NCBI GenBank assembly: GCA_026388095.1
Contig: JAPLKL010000023.1
Coordinates: 1-50,774, forward strand
Direction of reading: 5' to 3'
Length of the DNA: 50,774 bases
Source of the DNA: Elusimicrobiota bacterium
GTDB taxonomy: Bacteria > Elusimicrobiota > Elusimicrobia > UBA1565 > UBA9628
Position numbers and translations under genes: made by a program. Below the pieces are notes generated by a model. It was not told the DNA's origin, did not search any database, and saw nothing but the letters and a program-made list of their open reading frames with translations. This document shows positions 17,250 through 25,570 of this stretch, piece by piece. Numbering within the stretch: the stretch's first letter is position 1; every line of letters starts with the position of its first letter.

Positions 17250-19763
17250 ATGATCGAAGATGCCACAAATAGGGCAGTCGCCATAGGCATTCGCAACCAG
17301 GAAATCGAGAAACTCGTAAGCAACTGGTGTGCGCACGCGAGTGTAGAACGGTCGCCGCTTGGGGGCGTCGGCGTGGTCGAGCAAATGACCGGGTTGCCTA
17401 TCGGAATGCGATTTGTGCGCTGCCAATTCGCAGTTCATCCAAGCATGTCCTCGATGAACCTGGAGTCGGTAGCCCTTGGGTTTTACGCGGAGAATTGTAT
17501 CGGATGTGAGCATAGGAGAGCTGTCGGGTTATCCAACATTTCAATCCTCTATGGGAAATTGGAGGATGATCGGAAGCAAGCGGAGCAGGCGCGCGCGGCA
17601 GCGATGGCGGCCGCGCAAGAAGCGACTCGACTGCGCAAAGAGCGCCGTGCAAGCAACAGAAATCCGAAAGATGGTATGCGCGAGCGTATTATCACGCTGA
17701 TTGACGAGATTGATGCGGGGGATATCGTTACTGCAGGGCGAGAACTGGGGTCAATCGCGGAGAACGCGCCTGGCCGATTTGATGCGCCAATCGTTGACAT
17801 GCTCTTTGAGCTCGTTGATCTGGGAGGCGGTGGGGTGGAGGTCGGACTAACAACGTCGCGCCGAATCTCACCCAGCGACCCACGATTGGTCCCTGCTGCT
17901 TTGAAGGCGCTAGAAAAAGGCGGCGCCAGACTCGCAGCTGGTGAAATAGTCGAGACCTCCCTTTTGCCGGAGCATTGTGGATATCTTGAGGGCGCGGTAT
18001 GGGGTTTGATTGAACTTTGTGCTCCACCACGCGTCGCTTTTTTGGAAAGGTCCGTCACGTTGTATCCGGGCCCATTAATTAAGGCATTCGAAACGTGCCG
18101 AGTAGTCGTGATAAGGAGGTTAAAGGAGTTTCTCAAGGAAGATCAGAAGATAGTACGCATTGCGGCCTGCCGCGCAATTGAACGCTTGCTGCAGCATGAC
18201 TCCTCTATCGTTGATGAGATTGTTCCGGAGTTGCTGGCCTCGATCGGGCTCCCGGATGACCCGTACGACGACGGCTCTGCGGCCAGTCATGCCACCGATG
18301 CGTTGGCGGTAGCCATGATTCGAGAACCAGCAAAGGTCGACGCCGCAGTCTATGCGGCGTTAAGCCGCGCCCAAAGAGAACGTGCGAAGGAGATATTCGG
18401 CGTCTATGAGGCCGTGATGCGCCGCAATCTCCGCAACAAGAGCGGTATGCCACAGGCTGCGATTGAGCGGACAGCCAAACGCACGCTGGACATTCTCCTT
18501 GATCCCGAGAGCGAACTGCTTGGGGAGGCTTTGGACGTCCTGCATCTCATAACGGAATATTCCCCTAAGGCGTTGCAGGGGAAAGAGGAACTGATTGTTG
18601 GGGCTGCCGCGTTGATAATCGCGCAATCGCGACAGCCAAAACAGAGCGTGCTTACGGATCCCAACTGGGATCCACTCAGGGGTCTTGAAGCGGGGCACCG
18701 TGCACTCTTGCAAAGCCAGGCGGTAGATGGGCTAGCGAAGGCGCTCGAAGCCGTCGCTGTTTTAGATCCGCAAAGAGTCTTTCTAGAACTCCAAAAGATG
18801 TGGGAAAGCATCAGGGGAAAGGAGGACACGGCGGAGATCCGGATGGTCCTTGTTGCCGGGTTCGTTGGGGTCGGACGAAATGTGCAATCCCTTGAATGTG
18901 TGCTGCACTACCTCTACACCGCAATGCATGACCCAGCCGTCACGGTGCGCGCTGCGGCCGCAGAGGCTTATGGGGAAATTGTCGACTGCTATGGCGAAGA
19001 TCTGCCTTCTCTGCTACATGAAACCTTCCTCTTGCTTTTGACTGACCAATATAAGGCTGTCCATCAGGGAGCCTTACGCGCGCTTCGGTGGAAGAAAATG
19101 CCGAAGAACATCCGGGGACGCGTTTTCGATTCCGTATTTCTGCTCTGCAAAGCGTATGTTGACGCAGGTGATGATGGCTTCCTTGAGGACGCTTTGAATG
19201 AATTGGATCGACGAGCTCGGGATGTCGGCGTTGATGAGAGCAAGGTGGCCCCGTTTCTGCTAAAGACTGCCCTAAAGATGAAGCCCACCATCGCAATCGA
19301 AGTAATCGGGCGGAGAAAGTCGGGCGCGATATCTCAGCATCCCTTGTACGCTGAGTTGGTCTGCCGTCTTCTAAAAGTAGAAGAAATCATGGATCGACGG
19401 GATCGCGAGTTGGTGTCGCTTGTGGCTTCTCTCCCGGAGGAGAAGCTACACGCATTGGCAGACGAGATCGCTGCGACGAGCGTGACTGCTTATAAAACAC
19501 ACAATGGGATCCTGGCGTTGGAGCTGATCGAGGTCCTTTGCGCCGCGGCAGAGTTCGTTGCCGCAAAAGGGGCCTTAAGCGAAATAAGAGCCTTCCTGCC
19601 TGAAACCATCGAACATCAAGCGGCGCGAAAGGAACTGGAAATCTGTTTGGATGCTGTAATTTTCGAGGAGAACTGCCAGAAAATGGAATCGGCAGAAGCC
19701 GCGCGGATTGCGAAAGTTTGGAAAGAACTGGTCGGAGATGCTGAAGAGGATACTGATGAATAG
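17250..19763 (+). CDS. Large helical-repeat (HEAT/ARM-like) protein of unknown function
   Basis: An 837-residue protein. Residues 1-100 form a compact domain with a Cys pair in ENCIGCEHR. A short coiled coil rich in Ala/Arg/Glu follows (about 105-140). The rest is dominated by alternating amphipathic helices, with HEAT-like units such as VRIAACRAIERLLQHDSSIVDEIVPELLASI and VTVRAAAAEAYGEIVDCYGEDLPSLLHETFLLLL. Such scaffolds bind proteins or nucleic acids. It overlaps the nuclease gene downstream by eight bases, so the two products are likely partners. I do not recognise a family. The ATG at 17250 was chosen; a TTG at 17217 is possible. Confidence 0.72.
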   Translation: MIEDATNRAVAIGIRNQEIEKLVSNWCAHASVERSPLGGVGVVEQMTGLPIGMRFVRCQFAVHPSMSSMNLESVALGFYAENCIGCEHRRAVGLSNISILYGKLEDDRKQAEQARAAAMAAAQEATRLRKERRASNRNPKDGMRERIITLIDEIDAGDIVTAGRELGSIAENAPGRFDAPIVDMLFELVDLGGGGVEVGLTTSRRISPSDPRLVPAALKALEKGGARLAAGEIVETSLLPEHCGYLEGAVWGLIELCAPPRVAFLERSVTLYPGPLIKAFETCRVVVIRRLKEFLKEDQKIVRIAACRAIERLLQHDSSIVDEIVPELLASIGLPDDPYDDGSAASHATDALAVAMIREPAKVDAAVYAALSRAQRERAKEIFGVYEAVMRRNLRNKSGMPQAAIERTAKRTLDILLDPESELLGEALDVLHLITEYSPKALQGKEELIVGAAALIIAQSRQPKQSVLTDPNWDPLRGLEAGHRALLQSQAVDGLAKALEAVAVLDPQRVFLELQKMWESIRGKEDTAEIRMVLVAGFVGVGRNVQSLECVLHYLYTAMHDPAVTVRAAAAEAYGEIVDCYGEDLPSLLHETFLLLLTDQYKAVHQGALRALRWKKMPKNIRGRVFDSVFLLCKAYVDAGDDGFLEDALNELDRRARDVGVDESKVAPFLLKTALKMKPTIAIEVIGRRKSGAISQHPLYAELVCRLLKVEEIMDRRDRELVSLVASLPEEKLHALADEIAATSVTAYKTHNGILALELIEVLCAAAEFVAAKGALSEIRAFLPETIEHQAARKELEICLDAVIFEENCQKMESAEAARIAKVWKELVGDAEEDTDE

Positions 19764-21243
19764 AGGAGATGCCCGTCCCATCTTGAAGGCAGTGTTTGGT
19801 CGCCGGCTAGAGATTCTGGAAGCCATTCATCACGCCCTTGAGAAAGACGATGTTTCGGCCCTCAAGTGCGCGGCGGATGCGTTGCGAAAGGCTGCCGCGA
19901 CAATCGGGACGGGTCCGGCGGCCGACGGGTACCGCCTCTATTCAACGCTCGCAACTGTAGGTGCACATTTGATCTCTTGGACCAAGGGTGTCAAGGTCGC
20001 GGAGCCTGATAGCGGCCGCCATCTGCGGGCTGCCAAGGAGAACGCTCAGAATCTCTTGGCGGATTGGCCATCTGGCCGGTTTTGGAGGCCTCACCGCGAA
20101 ATCGCGGAGAGTGTCGCTGGAATTGCCGAAACTTCACAGACTAAAGCGTACCTTCAACGGATACAGAGCCTTCCTCTGCCCGTTCCCTTGTTATCGCATT
20201 CCAAACCCGACAGCTTACGTCGACGAAGGGAAGCTGCGGATATCGTAGCCGCCCCGGATTCTGAGATATTTTTGGAATTCGTTATGGATGGCAAACCTTT
20301 CGCGGACCCTGAGACCGTGTCCCCCGGAGAATTGCACGATATTGCTCTAACCGTTTCGGTGAAGAATTGGCCTAAAGATGCCGAGCATCTGTGGGTTCAT
20401 CCCGTATCTGTCGAGCCGACCGGGATTTACAACTTGCCAGAATTCAAGATAGCTAAACCAGCAAGCGGGGCCCCCGCGCGATGGAAGCTAGATGGGAGGC
20501 TCAATATTAATGTCCGGCAGCAGATATCCGCTCGACCGTTAGCATTTTCCTATCGGGCGGATTTCCTGCCAGATAGCGGAAAACGTAGATCAGTCGTTAG
20601 CGGGAACCGAATGTTGTCGATCCGTAGTCATGACCCTGCGCTGAACCCTATCTCAGGCTATCCCGAAGTCGACAAGAAGTTAATCGACCTGCGTGATACT
20701 GTCCGGAGCACTGTCAATGTCGAGGACCACGAACTGACAGCCTTCTTAACTGTAATGACGACCTTGGGGCGTACGGCGGCTAAGGCGTTGCAGGACGCAG
20801 ATTTCCCTGGAGTCTGGGACGAAAGCGCGTTTCAAAAACGTATCCGTGACGTTCTCAGGGTGGAGCCGAGGATTGGCGGCAAGCTTGAGGAGCATCCAAG
20901 GGCAGGCGGCGGGATTACGGATTTATCTTTCGAACGGGTTCGGGTTGAACTTAAGGCGGAGGATAGGAAGTTTGTGACCCTTGATGGTGCTCTTCAGTAT
21001 GTCGGGCAAACAACTCAGTACGTCGCAGGCACAAGCAAAAGACTGGGAGTGCTTTGCATTCTGGACACCTCTCCTAAGGCGGGCGCACCAGGTTCCGTGG
21101 CCAACGATATCGGCCTGTTTCAAGTGCAACCTCCTGGGGGCGAAGGTGGTATACCAATCTCAATCGGGATCGTGATTGTGCGGGGAAACCTCCCTCGCCC
21201 CAGTGATTTGTCTCATCCCGCTGCCTCGATCCCGCCCGCCTAA
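19756..21243 (+). CDS. Putative PD-(D/E)XK nuclease coupled to the helical-repeat protein
   Basis: A 495-residue protein. The C-terminal 140 residues contain a restriction-endonuclease-like core: GGGITDLSF (Asp), then VRVELKAEDRKF (ExK), then a helix with LQYVGQTTQYVAGTSKR (QxxxY type) and a strand LGVLCILDTS. This order, D-x13-ExK-helix-strand, is the PD-(D/E)XK pattern. The N-terminal half is helical and the middle, about 180-300, looks beta-rich; both are unrecognised. ATG 19756 has AGAGGA five bases upstream and overlaps the previous stop. It probably cleaves nucleic acid when triggered by the upstream helical protein; that role is inferred. Confidence 0.68.
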   Translation: MNRGDARPILKAVFGRRLEILEAIHHALEKDDVSALKCAADALRKAAATIGTGPAADGYRLYSTLATVGAHLISWTKGVKVAEPDSGRHLRAAKENAQNLLADWPSGRFWRPHREIAESVAGIAETSQTKAYLQRIQSLPLPVPLLSHSKPDSLRRRREAADIVAAPDSEIFLEFVMDGKPFADPETVSPGELHDIALTVSVKNWPKDAEHLWVHPVSVEPTGIYNLPEFKIAKPASGAPARWKLDGRLNINVRQQISARPLAFSYRADFLPDSGKRRSVVSGNRMLSIRSHDPALNPISGYPEVDKKLIDLRDTVRSTVNVEDHELTAFLTVMTTLGRTAAKALQDADFPGVWDESAFQKRIRDVLRVEPRIGGKLEEHPRAGGGITDLSFERVRVELKAEDRKFVTLDGALQYVGQTTQYVAGTSKRLGVLCILDTSPKAGAPGSVANDIGLFQVQPPGGEGGIPISIGIVIVRGNLPRPSDLSHPAASIPPA

Positions 21244-21279
21244 TCGCTCATTCCTGATGCGGAGTACTCCGACTGAAAT

Positions 21280-21750
21280 TCAGCCGGCCTTCGCCTGCGC
21301 CACGGCCTTGACGTGGAAGTACTTCGACACCCCGGCGCCGAAGAAGATCACGATGACCTGCTTGCAGATGGCCGCATAATCCGCCGGCATGTGCCGCGTG
21401 TAGCCCGGCCTCAGGTTCAGCCAAAGCAGGATGGCCAAGTACGACAGCCACCAGCCGTAGATCACGAACTCTGCTGAAAGCGCGTAGCGGTCGGCCTTGC
21501 CGGACCAGCGCCGTACCTCATGCTCGCCCGCGAAAGCCGCCAACAGCCCCGTGTACATCTCCGGCGTCAAAAAGCGCGTCCCGGCCGAGAACATGAACTC
21601 GCGCAGCTCCAAGCCCAAGTAGGCCGCGGTATAAAGGAGCACCATCGGATAGAGCGCCTGGCGCAGCGTGTGCGGGGCTTGGGCCGAGGCCAAGCCGGAC
21701 TCCAAGGGCGGCAAGCAGACCACACGGCGCAGCATGTTGGCAACGTTCAT
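21280..21750 (-). CDS. Small membrane protein, unknown function
   Basis: A 156-residue protein with two or three hydrophobic segments: HTLRQALYPMVLLYTAAYLGL (about 30-50), AEFVIYGWWLSYLAILLWLNL (about 93-113) and a short one near KQVIVIFFGAGV. No family recognised. The ATG at 21750 is six bases after a TATAAT on the minus strand, so the message is probably leaderless. It is the last of four minus-strand genes, three of them with membrane segments and two with C-terminal winged helices. Confidence 0.65.
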   Translation of the reverse strand: MNVANMLRRVVCLPPLESGLASAQAPHTLRQALYPMVLLYTAAYLGLELREFMFSAGTRFLTPEMYTGLLAAFAGEHEVRRWSGKADRYALSAEFVIYGWWLSYLAILLWLNLRPGYTRHMPADYAAICKQVIVIFFGAGVSKYFHVKAVAQAKAG

Positions 21751-22124
21751 GGGACGATTATACCGGAAAACCCGGTTCCTGTCGCTGGCTGCCGAGGTGG
21801 TCACAATTTGTGACCACCTGTCGGCGAATCGAGGTGGAGACAATCTGGCACCACCTCCAGGCCAAGACCGGTGGAACCTTTTCGCCTCGAACTCGCGGCG
21901 CTCGGTGGTACCTGAAGAGGGATGGATGATGGGTGTCCAATTTTGGCCAATTCTGTCTATTTATGTCTAATTCCGTCGAATTCAGAGAGAAGTGATTGAA
22001 TCGGCGGTACTTCTAAGAACCACGAAATCAGCCCGCTGAAGGCGGCGACACAGCAAAGGTTCTTGAAAAAGCAAGGCCGGCATCGGGATGGCGTGCCGGT
22101 TCTCTAAGGCGCCGCGTGAGCAGG
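21751..22124. promoter_or_regulatory. 374-base non-coding stretch with a TATAAT and two related palindromes
   Basis: TATAAT on the minus strand (21762-21757) serves the gene ending at 21280. Just upstream is a 25-base perfect palindrome (21795-21819) with arms AGGTGGTCACAA and TTGTGACCACCT around a single T. A second, imperfect copy of the same length lies at 21832-21856 (AGGTGGAGACAA ... CCACCT). The rest, to 22124, shows no gene or recognisable RNA. Confidence 0.65.
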
Positions 22125-22832
22125 CTAGTTCCAGGAAGCGTCGCCCAGCTTCTCGGCCGCATCCGCGCAGAGAGCGCGCACCAAGGCGCTGACCTCGTAG
22201 ACCGCGCCAGCGCCCCCGGACCGCGCCTTGCGGCGCAAGCTTCTTTGCCAGAACGGCGGCAGTTCGGCGCGGGCCACGCAAAGCCACCGGGCCGCGGACA
22301 GCTCGACGCCCACTGAGTACTCCCTTTTGCCGTCCTTGAGGATGCGCAGCTGCGCCTCCAGGACCTTGCCGTGGATGACCGCCGTTTCGTCCTTCAATTC
22401 ATCGGGACCTTCGACGTAGCGCACGCTCGCATATTCCCCCGTGCGCGCCAGCTCTTGGGCCAGGGCCTGCGCCAGAGCCTCCCCGTCCGCCCGCCCCAGA
22501 TGGTTCGAGCCCGCCCCCAGCTCGCAGACCACCTCCTCGCCGTGGTCCGACGCCTCGCGGCGCACCGCCGCAGGAACGTCCGTCGCCTTGCCCCTGTCCA
22601 GCCCCACCGCGTACGGCGAAGCCACCCGGATGTCATCGAAAGGCAGGACCGCGATCCGCTCCACGGTCCGGCTTGAGGCCTGCTCGCTTGCCGCGGGCGC
22701 AAGGTAGAAAGGGACCTCGCGCCACGCCGAGACCACGGCCAGGGCCAAGAAGGCCAAGAACGCCCACACCCACGCCAGGCTCGGGGCTTGCGTCGGCAGC
22801 GCAGGACCGCCGGTATTGACCGGCTCAGGCAT
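22125..22832 (-). CDS. Membrane-anchored periplasmic protein with an IAVLPFDD domain
   Basis: A 235-residue protein. A hydrophilic start is followed by one membrane helix (LAWVWAFLAFLALAVVSAW, about residues 17-35). An extracytoplasmic domain follows, with RIAVLPFDDIRV and, later, ALAQALAQELARTGEY and AVIHGKVLEAQL. The pattern (short strand, helix binding groove, strand) recalls TolB-N/LpoB/CsgG-like anticodon-type domains used by envelope adaptor proteins. The start overlaps the end of the upstream gene by eight bases, so the longer frame is not needed. Function is not recognised beyond that similarity. Confidence 0.6.
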   Translation of the reverse strand: MPEPVNTGGPALPTQAPSLAWVWAFLAFLALAVVSAWREVPFYLAPAASEQASSRTVERIAVLPFDDIRVASPYAVGLDRGKATDVPAAVRREASDHGEEVVCELGAGSNHLGRADGEALAQALAQELARTGEYASVRYVEGPDELKDETAVIHGKVLEAQLRILKDGKREYSVGVELSAARWLCVARAELPPFWQRSLRRKARSGGAGAVYEVSALVRALCADAAEKLGDASWN

Positions 22833-24009
22833 CGGCCCTCCGGCCCTTCCAGAAATGCCTGCCCTTCCAGCGGTATCTACCGAACTTGATCCTCTCGATC
22901 CAGCCCCTGCGCAGCAGCTCATCTAGCTTGCGCTTGACGCGGTCCGGATTCATGCCGGTCGCGCCCACGATGTCCGCGCGCGAGAATTCCCCGGCCTGCT
23001 CGCAGGCCGCGGCCACGGCCTCGAGATCGCTGTCCGAGCCGTCGTCCGGAGTCTGGCCGCCTTCGGCCGGCGGCGGAGCGGGGGTCGCGGGATCCTGGCC
23101 GGGGTCCTCGGGCTTTGGGCCGGGCTCGGGCCTTGGCCGAGGCAGTCCAGACCCCACAGGATTCCATTTGAAAAAGGCCGGAGCCTTGCCCAAGCCGTAG
23201 ATGGAGAAGACCCAGAGCAAGGTCCCGGTCAGTTGCTGGGGCATGACGATGATATTGTCCGAGCTGATCATGGTGAGCCCCTTGAGCAAGACCAGCACCC
23301 CCAGCCAGGCCAGCACCCAGCCAAAGCCCGCGCGCGGCGAGTCGGCCTGAGGGTCCACCCATTTGCGCCATTGGTTGGTCCCAGCGTAAGCCGCCAGCGC
23401 CAGCCTGTAGGCGGAATGGATGTCGATGCCGGATTGGTAGGGCGGGGTGATGCCCTCGCGGAGCACATCGAAGATGCAGATAGCGCCCAGCACGTCCACC
23501 GCCAGCCTGAGGTCCGCCATTATTTTGAGCCTTTCCTCCGGCAAGGGAGCGCGGACCAGGTTCTTGCCCAGGCCTAGAGGCCGGTAACCGTTCAACCTCG
23601 CCAAGGTCGAGGCCTTGCCGAACACGTAGTAGCCGATGACCCAGTTCAAGGTGTTGTTGAGGTCCGCGGGCTGGATGGGGGGAGGGAACCACAGCCTGCC
23701 CACTTCCAGGGCGTTCAAGAAAACGGGCAGGCCCAACCAGGCGAGCACGAAGAAGCGGCCCCCGCGCGAGGGCTTGGCGTCAGGGTCGCTCCATTGATGC
23801 CCCTGGCGGGCGGCCGCGTAGATGCCCAGCACGCCCTTGTAGATGCTGAGCACGGGGATGGCGGTGTGGTACTGGTAGGCGCCCAGGGCTTCCCTGAGGG
23901 CGTCGTAAAGGCAGAAGAGGCCCAGGACGCTGGCGGCAAAGCCGATGGCGGCTACGGTCTTGGCGAGCTCAGGCTGGACCGGCGCGCAGGGGTCTTGGGC
24001 TTGGGTCAA
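22825..24009 (-). CDS. Membrane protein with duplicated four-helix unit and C-terminal winged helix
   Basis: A 394-residue protein that looks internally duplicated. Residues about 13-125 and 165-280 each contain a VLG.(F/I)C(L/I)(Y/F)D(A/V)LREG-like helix, a Y(K/R)..L..YAA helix, a (F/V)LAWLG(L/V) helix and a final YGLGKA/FGKA motif. A Pro-rich linker (about 290-325) leads to a winged-helix domain, EAVAAACEQAGEFSRADIVG...RVKRKLDELLRRGWI. This could be a membrane-bound one-component regulator. Translation begins at TTG 24009 with AGGAG upstream; the promoter is covered by palindromes (24045-24148). Confidence 0.65.
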   Translation of the reverse strand: MTQAQDPCAPVQPELAKTVAAIGFAASVLGLFCLYDALREALGAYQYHTAIPVLSIYKGVLGIYAAARQGHQWSDPDAKPSRGGRFFVLAWLGLPVFLNALEVGRLWFPPPIQPADLNNTLNWVIGYYVFGKASTLARLNGYRPLGLGKNLVRAPLPEERLKIMADLRLAVDVLGAICIFDVLREGITPPYQSGIDIHSAYRLALAAYAGTNQWRKWVDPQADSPRAGFGWVLAWLGVLVLLKGLTMISSDNIIVMPQQLTGTLLWVFSIYGLGKAPAFFKWNPVGSGLPRPRPEPGPKPEDPGQDPATPAPPPAEGGQTPDDGSDSDLEAVAAACEQAGEFSRADIVGATGMNPDRVKRKLDELLRRGWIERIKFGRYRWKGRHFWKGRRADA

Positions 24010-24026
24010 GGGCGCTCCTGCGACCG

Positions 24027-24032
24027 ATTATA
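24027..24032 (-). promoter_or_regulatory. -10 box TATAAT of the membrane/winged-helix gene
   Basis: Perfect TATAAT on the minus strand, 17 bases before the TTG at 24009, with AGGAG in the leader. Its -35 region falls inside the first palindrome (24045-24063), so protein binding there should block RNA polymerase. Confidence 0.65.
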
Positions 24033-24044
24033 GCAAGGTTTGCA

Positions 24045-24160
24045 AAGTGGGCGGCGCCCACTTGAGGCGCCGAAAAATGGGCACCCCATGGGGTGACTGA
24101 GTGGGCGCGAAGTGGGCGCCCACTTCACCCCAAGTGGGCGCCCACTTGGGCTGCCCACTT
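24045..24160. promoter_or_regulatory. Cluster of GTGGGCGCCCAC palindromes
   Basis: Three palindromes share the arm AAGTGGGC. They are AAGTGGGCG-G-CGCCCACTT (24045-24063), GAAGTGGGCGCCCACTTC (24109-24126) and CAAGTGGGCGCCCACTTG (24131-24148). The last two are perfect and 22 bases apart, which places them on one face of the helix. Half-sites occur near 24100 and 24153. This looks like a cooperative operator for the gene starting at 24009. Confidence 0.7.
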
Positions 24161-24167
24161 TTTTTGG

Positions 24168-24301
24168 GTACAGTCGATTAACTCGTATTTCGCGGGCTTT
24201 TTTGTGGGTACAGTCGGGGTACAGTGGGGGGTACAGTCAGGGGTACAGGTACAGTCGAGGGTACAGTCGGAGTACAGTCAGGGGTACAGTCAGGGTACAG
24301 T
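24168..24301. repeat. Array of GGGTACAGTC direct repeats
   Basis: Nine exact GTACAGT copies and one GTACAGG copy in 134 bases (starts 24168, 24208, 24219, 24231, 24243, 24249, 24261, 24272, 24284, 24295). Apart from one short step, the spacing from 24208 on is 11 or 12 bases, close to one helical turn. It lies between the membrane/winged-helix gene and the end of the HATPase gene. No ORF on either strand is credible across it. Confidence 0.75.
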
Positions 24302-24308
24302 CGCGACG

Positions 24309-25343
24309 CTACAAGGACGCGTATAAGGCCGCCCCTTTGGCTGTGAGCCGGTACTGCTGGAGGCGGCTGTTGGGCTTGTCCGGGAGGGTGGGCTCGATGA
24401 GGCCTGCCGCCAAGGCAGGGCGAAGAAAGCGTTCGTGCATTCTGCCGCGTCCTTTGAGTCCCAGGCCCTGGAGGATATCTGCGGTGCCCAAAGCTCCAGC
24501 CTTCCCCAGCAGGCGAACAAGGACCAGCACTTGCGGATCGACTGGCGGCCTCGGAGTCGCTGGCGGAGCGGCCGGTGGAGCGGTCTGCCCCCCGGCTTCA
24601 TGCCCAACAGGGGCGGGCACGGGCGCCTTTGCGCGGCGCAGGATGGCCGTAAAGCCGCGGTCTTCGAGCTTGAACTCCGGCTCCGGCAGGCCGGCCTTGC
24701 GGCAAAGCTCGATCATGTCGCAGGTCCCGGTGCCCTTGGCCGCCCTGTAGGTGGTCAGGTAGAGGGCTTCGGCCAGCAAGGGATTGGCCGGCAGGGAGCT
24801 ATGGGCCTGGCGCAGTTGGGCCAAAGTCAGGGAAGGGGGCAGTTCGCCCACGTTCCAGACCTCAAGCCGGTCGGAAAAAAGCGTCACCAGCACGCTGGCG
24901 CTGACCGCGTAATTGCGATTCGCCACCGCGTTGCCGATGGCCTCGCGAACCGCTTCCAGCGGAAGCTCGTACGGCGCCGGGCCGGCGATCCTGGACAGGA
25001 CGAAATACATCGCCTGGTCCATCGATTCGAATACCGTTCCCTCGCAGAGCTGCTGAGAGGCGATGGGCTTCTCCGCGACCGTCCCTTCGAACTGCGTGCA
25101 CCTGATGCCGGATGAGCTGAGGAACCGCTGGGGCTCGTAGCCGAACAAGAGCATTGCCGCATGGGAAGGCCGGCCTTGCGGGGCCAGGCCCAGTCGATCG
25201 AGCACGGTTTGTGGGGCCGCGTCCTCAGGAAGGGGGAAACCGCGCGCCTGCCGGGCGGTGCTCACGAAACGCCGGATCTTATCGGACGAAAGATCCGCGA
25301 GGGTGGCGCCTTCGCATGGCGCGGCGTCGAAAGTCCCGTTCAA
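24309..25343 (-). CDS. RecG/Schlafen-type HATPase_4 protein lacking AlbA_2, with C-terminal winged helix
   Basis: A 344-residue protein matching the C-terminal part of the common 'AlbA_2-domain, putative DNA-binding/ATPase' family. Landmarks are ADLSSDKIRRFVSTARQARGFPLP, AAMLLFGYEPQRF, PLEAVREAIGNAVANRNY (ATP-binding Asn-helix), DRLEVWNVGELPPSLTL and RAAKGTGTCDMIELCRKAGLPEPEF. Full-length relatives carry about 150 extra N-terminal residues including AlbA_2; these are missing here. After a Pro-rich linker there is a winged helix (residues about 275-344). The TTG start at 25343 has GGAG upstream. It may be a truncated but functional regulator. Its relatives occur near defence genes. Confidence 0.7.
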   Translation of the reverse strand: MNGTFDAAPCEGATLADLSSDKIRRFVSTARQARGFPLPEDAAPQTVLDRLGLAPQGRPSHAAMLLFGYEPQRFLSSSGIRCTQFEGTVAEKPIASQQLCEGTVFESMDQAMYFVLSRIAGPAPYELPLEAVREAIGNAVANRNYAVSASVLVTLFSDRLEVWNVGELPPSLTLAQLRQAHSSLPANPLLAEALYLTTYRAAKGTGTCDMIELCRKAGLPEPEFKLEDRGFTAILRRAKAPVPAPVGHEAGGQTAPPAAPPATPRPPVDPQVLVLVRLLGKAGALGTADILQGLGLKGRGRMHERFLRPALAAGLIEPTLPDKPNSRLQQYRLTAKGAALYASL

Positions 25344-25498
25344 GCTTTTTGTCTCCGGTCAGAGAACCTGACGAACGGTATGATACAAAAATCCGCCCGG
25401 CGTTGAATGGGGCAGCGATTCGATGGGCCGCGGCATAGCATGGCCCGGGAATTGCATTGATAAGGGCAGGTGGATGAAGTAAAATCGGCAAAGAAGTA

Positions 25499-25542
25499 CG
25501 CTTAAGACCAGGATATATTGTTTCGTGTAATCTTGGTTAGCG
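25499..25542 (+). other. Left-end palindrome and R' site (GTTAGCG) of the cassette array
   Basis: An imperfect palindrome beginning CGCTTAAG and ending TTGGTTAGCG. Its last seven bases, GTTAGCG (25536-25542), are the reverse complement of the R'' box CGCTAAC at 25895, as expected for the two ends of one integron cassette. At 44 bases it is shorter than a normal attC, so it may be a degenerate attC or attI. Confidence 0.45.
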
Positions 25543-25570
25543 TGACATAGAACAGAGGGAGGCGACGGAC

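Noticed and set aside
22833-22922. N-terminal extension of the IAVLPFDD protein
   Set aside because: The added residues are low-complexity, lie over the winged-helix end of the upstream gene and have no start signal.
24168-24301. CRISPR array
   Set aside because: Repeats are only about 10 bases, spacing is 11-12 bases, there are no unique spacers and no cas genes.
25344-25500. Integron integrase or attI at the left end of the cassette array
   Set aside because: No tyrosine recombinase motifs are found on either strand, and the gene to the left is an HATPase_4 protein.
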